DNA from: Colwellia chukchiensis
GTDB lineage: Bacteria > Pseudomonadota > Gammaproteobacteria > Enterobacterales > Alteromonadaceae
NCBI RefSeq assembly: GCF_002104455.1
Contig: NZ_NBOC01000006.1
Location: 1-64,000 of the forward strand
DNA length: 64,000 nucleotides
Direction: 5' to 3'
The notes beneath the pieces are model-generated. The model saw only the letters and a list, made by a program, of their open reading frames with translations, was not told the origin of the DNA and did not search any database. How positions within the stretch are numbered: position 1 is the first letter of the stretch; every line of letters starts with the position of its first letter. The position numbers were made by a program, and so were the translations under genes. Shown in pieces: positions 1-6,308 of the stretch.

Positions 1-105
1 AATGGTTTAACTCCTTTCGACTATGTTGCTTATTGTCTTGAACAACTCAGTGATCAAAATGTTGATGTTGAAGCTCTGCTACCTTGGAATGTAAAGCTTA
101 GCTAG
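1..105 (+). pseudogene. IS66-family transposase (TnpC), C-terminal end only
   Basis: The open frame from base 1 to the TAG at 103-105 encodes the last 34 residues of a larger protein and ends ...DVEALLPWNVKLS. A closing LLPWN motif preceded by a TPxDY segment is typical of the C-terminus of IS66-family transposases (TnpC). The protein begins left of the window, so completeness cannot be judged; it may be an intact gene cut by the window edge. The terminal repeat of the element follows within 22 bases, which supports the assignment. Confidence 0.7.
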
Positions 106-127
106 GTGCTGATCACCGGACGCTTAC
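1..127 (+). mobile_element. IS66-family insertion sequence, right end
   Basis: The transposase C-terminus is followed by CCGGACGCTTAC ending at 127. On the other strand this reads GTAAGCGTCCGG, the usual start of IS66 terminal inverted repeats. The element therefore ends at about 127. IS66 elements make 8-bp target duplications, so GTTTGGTT at 128-135 is the expected duplicate; the left copy is outside the window. The element is inserted just upstream of the cassette array. Confidence 0.65.
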
Positions 128-166
128 GTTTGGTTAGTGCATATAAAACAAAAGAAGGTGTGATGT

Positions 167-397
167 ATGAAACAAGTAGACGTATGTGTGAGAAAATATT
201 GTAATTTTACTCACAACTCCTACAGCACATCTTATAATACGAGCGGTACAGTAACGTTTGCGTATAACAAATTACTTAAACGGACGCTAAACAGTTGGCT
301 AGCGCTCGTTCCACGCAATTTTAGCCCACTATTTTTAGTCTGTTATTTGAGCGTTATGTGTTTAAACCGGTCAAATATTTTAAGGGATGAACTATGA
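167..397 (+). CDS. Small hypothetical ORF running into attC site 1
   Basis: A 76-codon frame starts with ATG behind AGAAGG. Its second half (from about base 262) is read straight through the attC-like repeat, and its stop codon overlaps the ATG of the next gene. I recognise no family. Either it is a cassette gene whose natural C-terminus was lost so that it reads into the recombination site, or it is not a gene. Only the first 30 or so residues (Asn/Ser/Tyr/Thr-rich) lie outside the repeat. The IS66 insertion just upstream may have truncated an older cassette. Confidence 0.25.
   Translation: MKQVDVCVRKYCNFTHNSYSTSYNTSGTVTFAYNKLLKRTLNSWLALVPRNFSPLFLVCYLSVMCLNRSNILRDEL
262..358 (+). repeat. 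attC-like integron cassette recombination site 1
   Basis: About 97 bp bounded by GTATAAC at the left and GCGTTATGTG at the right. The two ends are imperfectly complementary: the left ATAAC...AAAC.GACGCTAAA strand matches the reverse complement of the right arm. This is the single-strand fold used by integron integrases. The site aligns with the one at 2494-2591 along its length, sharing the blocks TTTTTAGTCT and GCGTTATG near the right end. No integrase gene is in the window. Confidence 0.65.
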
Positions 398-648
398 GTG
401 ATAAAAAAGAAAATAAAATAGATGCTGTTATTGATACTGTATTAGAGTCGAAAAGGTTGAAGCAAGGCGCTATTAAAACAAAAAAAATACTATTTTCAAT
501 TTTTAAAGGGTTAACATTTATTACACCTTTTTTAACGGCTTTTTATAGTATCCAACAATCTTATGATGCAGGTATATACATTGGTGCGGGGGTTTTATGG
601 ATGCTAGCATTTGGAATTCTAATGTATTTGCTAAGACCCCAAAGTTAA
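394..648 (+). CDS. Cassette-encoded small membrane protein (84 aa)
   Basis: Unrecognised protein of 84 residues. It starts 36 bases after the right end of attC site 1, with AAGGGA 8 bases before the ATG, the usual layout of an integron cassette gene. The N-terminal third is charged (MSDKKENKIDAV...), followed by two predicted membrane segments at roughly residues 34-52 and 60-79, then a short RPQS tail. The stop codon sits inside a perfect 11-bp inverted repeat (645-670). No function can be assigned. Small two-helix proteins are common in cassette arrays, and some are toxins, immunity or defence proteins; nothing in this sequence shows which. Confidence 0.6.
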   Translation: MSDKKENKIDAVIDTVLESKRLKQGAIKTKKILFSIFKGLTFITPFLTAFYSIQQSYDAGIYIGAGVLWMLAFGILMYLLRPQS

Positions 649-670
649 TTCGTATAATCATACGAATTAA
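645..670. repeat. Perfect 11-bp inverted repeat over a stop codon
   Basis: TTAATTCGTAT, a 4-base spacer AATC, then ATACGAATTAA. The stop codon of the preceding 84-aa gene lies in the left arm. It is A/T-rich and lacks a following T-run, so it is a poor intrinsic terminator. It may be a remnant of the lost attC of this cassette or the edge of an insertion. Confidence 0.5.
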
Positions 671-874
671 ATAAGCCACCCATAATAGCGCTGAGCAAAA
701 ATAAAACCTGGCGAGGACGATAAACGATGAATCTATACCGCTGATTGATGCCATTGGTTCGGTAGTTATGGGCAATGTTGATGTTTTTCTCGGCTATCGT
801 TGAATTTCAGGCACGCTGGACTTGCTGTATCACAGTAGCGATTTGTTTTTTGTTGTTAATATGGGTATGAGTGC

Positions 875-1228
875 TTAGGCGCTATTTAACCAAGCCTGGG
901 CATTGGCGATACCATGCGCTCTTTTTAAGCCGACATGCTCAGTAAATTCAGCTAAGTGCTCGGCGGTACCGACTGCACCAGTGAATATCTTTTCAAAGTG
1001 GTTGGTGAGTTTTAACCAGCTTTCATCGCTGATGTGTAATCTTGAGAGTATTTTCACTGCTTGTGCATTAATAGCAGTTATTATGGGAGTCTTGATAAGT
1101 TTGATTTCAGCTAACAGCTTGTTTCGCTTAACTGTTTTGCGTAATTTATACTTGTCATGTTGGTAAATACCGTGAATACTAAAAACTAACTTGGCTAAAT
1201 CAATGCCAACAGCTTTAATTAAAGACAT
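875..1228 (-). pseudogene. IS110/IS1111-type transposase remnant
   Basis: The first 42 or so residues (MSLIKAVGIDLAK..FSIHGI.......LRKTVKRNKLL) match the start of IS110-family DEDD transposases, including the first acidic residue of the active site in GIDLAK. A full enzyme has over 300 residues; this frame has 117. The conserved middle (MEACxxAHYW and following) is missing, and residues 45-117, ending ...KRAHGIANAQAWLNSA, do not resemble the expected C-terminus, so the gene is internally deleted or fused. AGGAGAGACC precedes the ATG on the minus strand, as is usual for this family. Confidence 0.55.
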
Positions 1229-1306
1229 ATGGTCTCTCCTTTAATTGAATGCTTTAACACCTTTCAATATGGTACATAGATGCCGTTTGGTAAGGGGAGT
1301 CCATAT
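875..1306 (-). mobile_element. Decayed IS110/IS1111-like element abutting an attC half-site
   Basis: The transposase remnant is preceded (to its right) by a 78-bp leader ending at GGGGAGTCCAT near 1296-1306, probably the element end. The next bases (1307-1324) carry GTTAGGCGTTAC, the right-hand core of a cassette recombination site. IS1111-type elements that insert specifically into attC sites are known, and this arrangement fits one. The left limit of the element is unclear because it is decayed; 649-874 holds no convincing gene. Confidence 0.45.
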
Positions 1307-1324
1307 CATTCGTTAGGCGTTACA
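1307..1324 (+). repeat. attC right half-site at the start of a cassette
   Basis: CATTCGTTAGGCGTTAC carries the GTTAGGC and GCGTTAC cores that close an attC site. The matching left arm is not visible; it should lie beyond the inserted IS110/IS1111 remnant or has been deleted. The Cap15-like cassette gene begins about 30 bases downstream, which is the normal cassette geometry. Confidence 0.45.
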
Positions 1325-1352
1325 CATTTATAAGTGTGGAGAGGAGATAATC

Positions 1353-2003
1353 ATGGCAAAAAAAACAAAAGTCCTCCTTTTCGTCATTCTTGTTGGAGTG
1401 TTAACAGCTGTCATTTCATATTTTAAGAGTGGCGAATGGAATCTATTTACACTTCTACAAGCGGGTCTTATAGCGACGGTTCTCAATATAATAGTACTGC
1501 TTTACGATCATTACGGATGGCGTATGTTACTGCTTAAGTATGCGGCAACTTCTCCAAATATTAGGGGTACATGGAAATTTGAGGAACCGCGCATATTTAG
1601 TCTCTCTAAGTTATGTAAGTACGAACATCTAAATGGGGGGTTTTTAATCGTTAAGCAGAGTGATTCCCATATTCTCGTGAATATTCTGTGGGATGGAGAT
1701 GAACCATCTGAACTGCGTATAGAATCGCCGACCTCAGTTAACCAAGACCGATGCTCATTTTCCGGTTTGTTTGTTGAACATCCTAATGAATCGACTCACA
1801 GTTTCGGTGCATTTATTACGTTTTCTTCCAAGTATCCAGACAAATTTGTGCTCAGATACCGGACTGATCATGATGTGACCGGAGAGATTACAGCTAGGAA
1901 CCGCAAGCCCTGGATCGCAAAGAATATAGAGCAGGCGAAAAAAGACGCCACACACCTTCCAACCCTTTATGAAAAAGCACTTTTTGCACTGAGATGGACT
2001 TAG
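1353..2003 (+). CDS. Cassette-encoded 2TM + beta-domain protein, Cap15-like
   Basis: A 216-aa protein with two N-terminal membrane helices (about residues 6-24 and 34-52) and a soluble C-terminal part that begins SPNIRGTWKFEE near residue 66 and alternates short hydrophobic strands (FLIVKQSD, ILVNILWDG, SFGAFITFSS, KFVLRYR). Two helices plus a GTW-led strand-rich domain of about 140 residues is the layout of Cap15 (SMODS-associating 2TM beta-strand-rich effector), the CBASS effector whose beta-barrel binds a cyclic dinucleotide and disrupts the inner membrane. That role is family knowledge; the match here is by architecture and the GTW motif, not by alignment. GGAGAGGAG precedes the ATG. There is no CD-NTase gene beside it, so it would act alone, with a distant partner, or do something else. 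It lies between two attC cores, so it is a mobile cassette gene. Confidence 0.5.
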   Translation: MAKKTKVLLFVILVGVLTAVISYFKSGEWNLFTLLQAGLIATVLNIIVLLYDHYGWRMLLLKYAATSPNIRGTWKFEEPRIFSLSKLCKYEHLNGGFLIVKQSDSHILVNILWDGDEPSELRIESPTSVNQDRCSFSGLFVEHPNESTHSFGAFITFSSKYPDKFVLRYRTDHDVTGEITARNRKPWIAKNIEQAKKDATHLPTLYEKALFALRWT

Positions 2004-2053
2004 TAATTCATCTACCGAGTATATAATTAGGAGTCAGGAATGTGCTTTGAAAT

Positions 2054-2124
2054 GCCTAACAAAGCGCTGGTGCCGGAAAAAATTTCTGCTTCGCTCCAAA
2101 ATTTCCGCAGAGCGCGGCGTTACG
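2054..2124 (+). repeat. attC-like cassette recombination site 2
   Basis: About 71 bp from GCCTAAC to GCGGCGTTACG. The arms AGCGCT..TGCCGGAAA and TTTCCGCAGAGCGC are largely complementary and would fold into a hairpin. The 5' core TAAC and 3' core GTTA are in the expected places. It closes the Cap15-like cassette. Its shorter spacer and different stem show that it comes from a different cassette lineage from sites 1 and 3. Confidence 0.6.
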
Positions 2125-2138
2125 AAAAGGATGATTCA

Positions 2139-2489
2139 GTGAATCGCGAAGATATGACCAAACTAACAACTACTGCTTTAACATTCCCAATAGTATTTTT
2201 ATTAGTAGCGTATTTTTATGATGAAGGCACTTTATCAATTTTAAGTTTTCTCTCTTACTTGTTGCTAGCTGTCGTTGGTAGCTTGATTGGGGCTGTATAT
2301 GCGTATTATGGGCACAATTGGTTTTTCAAAAACTCATTTGTAGCAGGCTTTATACCTTCAGTAGTTTTGATAATTATTTCCAGAAGTATGGGGTTAGATG
2401 ATTTAGTTGAATTAGGGGATTTATGCTTAATTATTGCGTGTTGGACAACTGCATCAGAAGTCGCTTTTATCAAAAATAAAACAGTGTAA
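2139..2489 (+). CDS. Cassette-encoded membrane protein (116 aa)
   Basis: The frame is open from 2040, but its first 33 codons lie in attC site 2. The GTG at 2139, 15 bases after the site and preceded by AAAAGGA, is the more credible start; ATG at 2154 is an alternative. The product has about four hydrophobic segments (roughly residues 9-23, 31-52, 62-77 and 88-106), so it is an integral inner-membrane protein with very short loops. No family is recognised. The gene is followed at once by attC site 3, so gene plus site form one complete cassette. Confidence 0.55.
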   Translation: MNREDMTKLTTTALTFPIVFLLVAYFYDEGTLSILSFLSYLLLAVVGSLIGAVYAYYGHNWFFKNSFVAGFIPSVVLIIISRSMGLDDLVELGDLCLIIACWTTASEVAFIKNKTV

Positions 2490-2493
2490 AGTC

Positions 2494-2591
2494 GTTATAA
2501 GAAATCGTTAAAGCAGCACAAATAACAGCTGACTGTGCTCGTGCCGCGCTATTTAAGCCATCAATTTTTAGTCTCTGAGTGAGGCGTTATG
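2494..2591 (+). repeat. attC-like cassette recombination site 3
   Basis: About 98 bp from GTTATAAGAAATCG to GAGGCGTTATG. It is clearly the same repeat type as site 1: both have AAA.CAG.AC in the left arm, TTTTTAGTCT in the right arm and GCGTTATG at the end. The left core reads TTATAAG instead of the usual TAACAA, so this copy may be weakened. A second GCGTTATG at 2631-2638 lies 50 bp downstream and may be the junction of a lost or very short cassette. Confidence 0.6.
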
Positions 2592-2658
2592 GGTGTCTTG
2601 ATAAATTATTGGTGCCTTGATAAATTTTAAAGCGTTATGTTTTCAGGAGTATTTGGTT

Positions 2659-2958
2659 ATGGATATGACTCAAAAAGAAGTTGCAGTTATTGAAGCGGCA
2701 ATTAAGTCGCGGAACAAAAGCAAACGGATACAACCTATCTTATTTGCTTTAATGATTGGTGCTCTATTAGCAATGCTATTTGGTTCACTGTCAGGTGACA
2801 ATTTTACTTATTTAGCATTCCTATTAGTCTTTCTTACTATTGTATCACCACAATTAGGTAACGCCCCAAAATATTGTGAACTAGTCGACATACTAGAGAA
2901 AAATTTGCCTCAAAACGAAACAATGGAAGATGTTTTGTCTCAAGAGCTAAAAACATAA
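2659..2958 (+). CDS. Cassette-encoded two-helix membrane protein (99 aa)
   Basis: The open frame can be extended to 2617, but the ATG at 2659 has CAGGAG nine bases upstream and follows the GCGTTATG junction, so it is chosen. The product begins MDMTQKEVAV with an amphipathic lysine/arginine-rich stretch, then two adjacent membrane segments (about residues 27-43 and 49-65) and a charged C-terminal tail. No family is recognised. It ends ACATAAC, the exact complement of the GTTATGT core at 2633-2639, but no right-hand attC arm follows. It is therefore probably the last cassette, with a truncated recombination site. Confidence 0.5.
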   Translation: MDMTQKEVAVIEAAIKSRNKSKRIQPILFALMIGALLAMLFGSLSGDNFTYLAFLLVFLTIVSPQLGNAPKYCELVDILEKNLPQNETMEDVLSQELKT

Positions 2959-3158
2959 CACATGTGACCCTTCTTCCCGTCAATAAACAACAGTTATTAT
3001 GGGCGCCTAGATTAACTTTAATCTCAAAACAAGCTTTTAGCTTGCTAAGCTGGTTAAACATTCAGTCGCGCACGTATTTGAAATTACGCGAGTATTTTTA
3101 TAACATTGCCTATTAAGTAGTCAAATTTTGCTTTTTTTAAGAAATGAAAGGATGCTTA

Positions 3159-4259
3159 ATGATGAGGAACTTAATACACTCAAGCGTAATAGTAATCGCT
3201 ACATTATTTATTTATGGCTGTGGCGGTAGCTCTGATAACAAAAAAACACCAACACCGCCTACACCTCCCCCGCCGCCGGCAACTGTAATTAACACAGAAT
3301 TGAGTAACGCTGTTACGGTGAACCATTTATATCTAGATGGAGAAGCCCAGCTCGCTGCAACAACACAAGGCTTATTTTGGCGAGCTAATGCTGATGCACA
3401 GTGGCAAGATCGCTCACCAAACGCAAATGAAGTGATAGCCTTAGCAATAATTTCCCAAGGACATTATATAGCTGCAATGGAAACGGTCGGCACTAGCCCA
3501 TACGCTGAGCCCTCACCACTTTATATGACCCAAGATAGTGGTGAAAACTGGCAACTCATAAACCATAATTTTGGCGGTAGCGAGTATACTGCTATTAATA
3601 ATATTGTTTATGATCAAGTGAATAATCAACTTTATGCTGTAGGCAATACTTCTTTTGCCGTTGCCAGTAGCTCAGCAGAAAACTGGACGCTATTAGCTGG
3701 CACTTGGGATGGATTAGCTTCTGGTTTAGCACTTATTTTACCTCACCCATCTCAACAATTGATTTGGTTTGGTGGACAAGGACCGATCGAAAATGGCTAC
3801 TTAAGTCGTTATTCACTTGTTGACGCTAGCGTGACAACTTGGAGTGACTTACTGCCAAATCCGTCAGTTTTTAAAGGGGGGTTGATCCACCCAACCGACA
3901 ATAAAACTGTTTTAGTTGGTGGTGAAGGTGGTATAGCAATCAGTCGAGATAATGGAGCAAGCTGGCAGCAGCCACTAGGTGATGTTGACCACCAGTTTTA
4001 TTGGGATATTGTTATAGACGATGCCGGAAAATTGTACACAGCTAGTTATAACAAAGGCGATGCAGTGCAGCCATTAACCGTACTTTGCAGTAGTGACAAC
4101 GGGGATACTTGGGTCAGTAACGATTTTTCAAACGAAGTTAGCAAAGGTGGGGTGACAAGTTTATTAATGGTGCAAACCGAAACAGAAAACCTACTTTATT
4201 TAGGCCTTTGGGATAATGGCATTAAGTCGGTTAGTACTACTGATATAAACTGCGGGTAA
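3159..4259 (+). CDS. Lipoprotein with BNR/YCF48-type beta-propeller
   Basis: A 366-aa lipoprotein. The ATG at 3159 is preferred over 3144 because AAAGGA lies 6-7 bases before it. A hydrophobic signal ends in the lipobox LFIYGC, so the Cys is probably lipidated. A proline-rich spacer (PTPPTPPPPP) follows, then a propeller with Asp-box repeats (TQDSGENW, SRDNGASW, SSDNGDTW), as in BNR, sortilin and YCF48-like proteins. It probably sits in the outer-membrane or periplasmic space as a binding scaffold; no catalytic residues are evident. It lies between the cassette block and pdsO without an obvious partner. There is no attC after it, so it is probably not itself a cassette. Confidence 0.7.
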   Translation: MMRNLIHSSVIVIATLFIYGCGGSSDNKKTPTPPTPPPPPATVINTELSNAVTVNHLYLDGEAQLAATTQGLFWRANADAQWQDRSPNANEVIALAIISQGHYIAAMETVGTSPYAEPSPLYMTQDSGENWQLINHNFGGSEYTAINNIVYDQVNNQLYAVGNTSFAVASSSAENWTLLAGTWDGLASGLALILPHPSQQLIWFGGQGPIENGYLSRYSLVDASVTTWSDLLPNPSVFKGGLIHPTDNKTVLVGGEGGIAISRDNGASWQQPLGDVDHQFYWDIVIDDAGKLYTASYNKGDAVQPLTVLCSSDNGDTWVSNDFSNEVSKGGVTSLLMVQTETENLLYLGLWDNGIKSVSTTDINCG

Positions 4260-4445
4260 TTCAATGTGCATCTGCTATTGATTTCAATGCTTTACGTTCA
4301 ATAAAGATCACATAAGTTGCCACCATAACCTAAGTAATAATGAAAACTAGTGATGCTGATAGCCTAAAATTTAGCGCTTTGACGCTGAAAAGCGGCTGTA
4401 CAAAGCGCTTTAAATGCTAGACGTGGCATCAACACAGCCATATAG

Positions 4446-4474
4446 CAAAGTCAAAGCCCTAAGCTTTGACTTTG
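4446..4474. terminator. 12-bp perfect hairpin between converging genes
   Basis: CAAAGTCAAAGC, a 5-base loop and GCTTTGACTTTG lie between the lipoprotein gene and pdsO, whose 3' ends face each other. The stem is long and perfect, but neither side has a strong T-run. It may act as a weak bidirectional terminator or mRNA 3'-end protector. Confidence 0.4.
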
Positions 4475-4512
4475 TAACACTATGGGTGAACAGCGTAGCA
4501 ATACTTACCCGT

Positions 4513-5340
4513 TTAGTAATTTTTTGCCGTTTGATTACTTTCTAGGCTTTGTTGTGTTTCAGCTAGCGCACTATTTTTTAATTTAATGACCACACGGCGA
4601 TCATAAAAGCTGACTTTATTTTCGGCTGAGGCAACAACACTGTCTTGCTCACCAAAGGCAAACAAATTAATGCGCTCTGCCGCTACCCCTTGATCAATTA
4701 AGGCATTTTTTACTGCATTAATACGGGCTAAAGATAACGCGTGGTTTAAGGTTTTACTGCCTTGCTTATCAGTGTAGCCCGATAAGTCTAGGGTTAAATT
4801 GGGTGACTGCTTTACTATGCGCGCTAAGCTGGCAATTTGCTCATTATAATGCGGTTTAATTTCACTAGAGCCTGTAGAAAATTGTAAACTCATTAATAAG
4901 TTAGCCGCTTGCAGCTCGCTGGTGGCTTGATAGTTTTGCTGTAACGCTAATAACTGACGTTGATAATTTTGCTCTACTTGTGTCATTTTTTGTTGATAAC
5001 GCGCCAAAGTGTCTGCATTGGTTTGTTTTTGCGCTTGATAGGCACTGGCTAATTGCTCAATTTCATCTTCAGCATTGATATTTTTGGCAATAAAGTTACC
5101 AGCAAGCCCGGTAACAAAAGCGCCAACTGGCCCACCGACTATCGCCCCTATTACCATGCCAGTGCCAAAGCCAATTTCTTCTTTTAATTGCGCAGCTTTT
5201 TGCTGCTCAACATTTTGCTGGCTCGGGCTTTCATAACTATTGGCAAATACAGGGCTAACGGTTAATGCCGAGATCAAGGCGACGTTAATTAATGTTTTTG
5301 TTGGAAATATTGGTGTTAATAGCGATACTTTAGCGTTCAT
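4513..5340 (-). CDS. pdsO: PdsO, OmpA-like protein of the dedicated sortase system
   Basis: A 275-aa exported protein: signal peptide ending near SPVFA-NS (residue 33), a glycine-zipper hydrophobic patch (GFGTGMVIGAIVGGPVGAFV, about 57-76), a coiled segment of about 70 residues (90-150), and a C-terminal OmpA/Pal peptidoglycan-binding domain with SGYTDKQGS and LSLARINAVKNAL. This order, next to pdsR/pdsS, matches the sortase-associated OmpA-like family (PdsO) of the proteobacterial dedicated sortase system. It should tether the system to peptidoglycan in the periplasm. It is divergent from pdsR. The sortase and its LPxTG-type substrate, usually adjacent, are not seen in this window. Confidence 0.8.
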   Translation of the reverse strand: MNAKVSLLTPIFPTKTLINVALISALTVSPVFANSYESPSQQNVEQQKAAQLKEEIGFGTGMVIGAIVGGPVGAFVTGLAGNFIAKNINAEDEIEQLASAYQAQKQTNADTLARYQQKMTQVEQNYQRQLLALQQNYQATSELQAANLLMSLQFSTGSSEIKPHYNEQIASLARIVKQSPNLTLDLSGYTDKQGSKTLNHALSLARINAVKNALIDQGVAAERINLFAFGEQDSVVASAENKVSFYDRRVVIKLKNSALAETQQSLESNQTAKNY

Positions 5341-5579
5341 TTTATATTCCTTGCGGTTTATGTCTAAAAATTATTGCCAACTAAGTAACATAAGCACTTA
5401 GTTCGCTGTTTGGTTTTGATGGTGTTATTAAACCGCAAGAAAACGACCACTAAGGGCCGTAAATATGGCAATGCGCGGGGCAAATGTGGCAACTTTATGG
5501 CAATTGCAATAATTAACAGCATTACTAGCATTTATTCGATATTATCAAACACAAATCTCCACTAGGAACATTGCATATT

Positions 5580-6296
5580 ATGTCAAAACGGATTGCGATC
5601 GTTGAAGATGACGCGGCTATCAGAGAAAACTACGCTGACGTATTACGCCTACAAGGCTATCAAGTGCAAACCTATGCCAATAAGGCAACGGCTATGCAAG
5701 CCTTTAACCTACGATTGCCTAATTTAGCTATATTAGATATCGGCTTAGAGCAAGAATACGATGCCGGTTTTGAGCTTTGCCAATGGTTGCGCTCTGTGTC
5801 TAGCACCTTGCCCATAATATTTTTAACTGCGCGCGATAGTGATGTGGATACGGTATCGGGTTTACGCATTGGCGCTGATGATTACCTAACCAAAGACATT
5901 AGTTTGGCGCATTTAGCCGCGCGCATCGCAGCACTATTTCGTCGCCAAGATGCTTTGGGCAAACCACAGCAAGCAGATCACCTGCTAACACTTGGGCCGT
6001 TAACCATAGATAGTCAACGCATGAGTATTGAGTGGCAAGGAGCAATCGTGGATTTAACCATTACTGAATTTTGGATGCTCTATGCCCTAGCCAAGCACCC
6101 AGGCCATGTTAAAAACCGTAGTCAGTTGATGCAAGACTCCAATATCTATGTTGATGACTCCACCATTACCTCACACATTAAACGTATTCGTAAAAAATTT
6201 AGCGCGCTCGATAGTGAGTTTAATTGTATCGAAACCGTCTACGGCATGGGCTATCGATGGAATCAAAATCCAGCAGCTGTAGCACCGAGCTCATAG
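5580..6296 (+). CDS. pdsR: PdsR, response regulator of the dedicated sortase system
   Basis: A 238-aa OmpR/PhoB-type regulator. The receiver domain has the acidic pocket EDD (9-11), phospho-acceptor D53 (ILDIGL), the conserved Thr in FLTARDSD and the Lys in DDYLTKD. The C-terminal winged helix ends with SHIKRIRKKF...ETVYGMGYRW. ATG at 5580 is chosen over an upstream TTG at 5571 because AGGAA is 11 bases from the ATG but only 2 from the TTG. pdsS starts 12 bases downstream, so they are co-transcribed. Assigned to the sortase-dedicated family because of its pdsO and pdsS neighbours. Confidence 0.85.
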   Translation: MSKRIAIVEDDAAIRENYADVLRLQGYQVQTYANKATAMQAFNLRLPNLAILDIGLEQEYDAGFELCQWLRSVSSTLPIIFLTARDSDVDTVSGLRIGADDYLTKDISLAHLAARIAALFRRQDALGKPQQADHLLTLGPLTIDSQRMSIEWQGAIVDLTITEFWMLYALAKHPGHVKNRSQLMQDSNIYVDDSTITSHIKRIRKKFSALDSEFNCIETVYGMGYRWNQNPAAVAPSS

Positions 6297-6308
6297 GGTA
6301 CATTATTC

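Noticed and set aside
521-775. 84-codon minus-strand open frame
   Set aside because: Overlaps the 84-aa cassette gene, which has the better start; no known features.
1-4260. Prophage or genomic island with an integrase
   Set aside because: No phage gene, integrase or tRNA junction is visible; only IS remnants and attC-like sites are supported.
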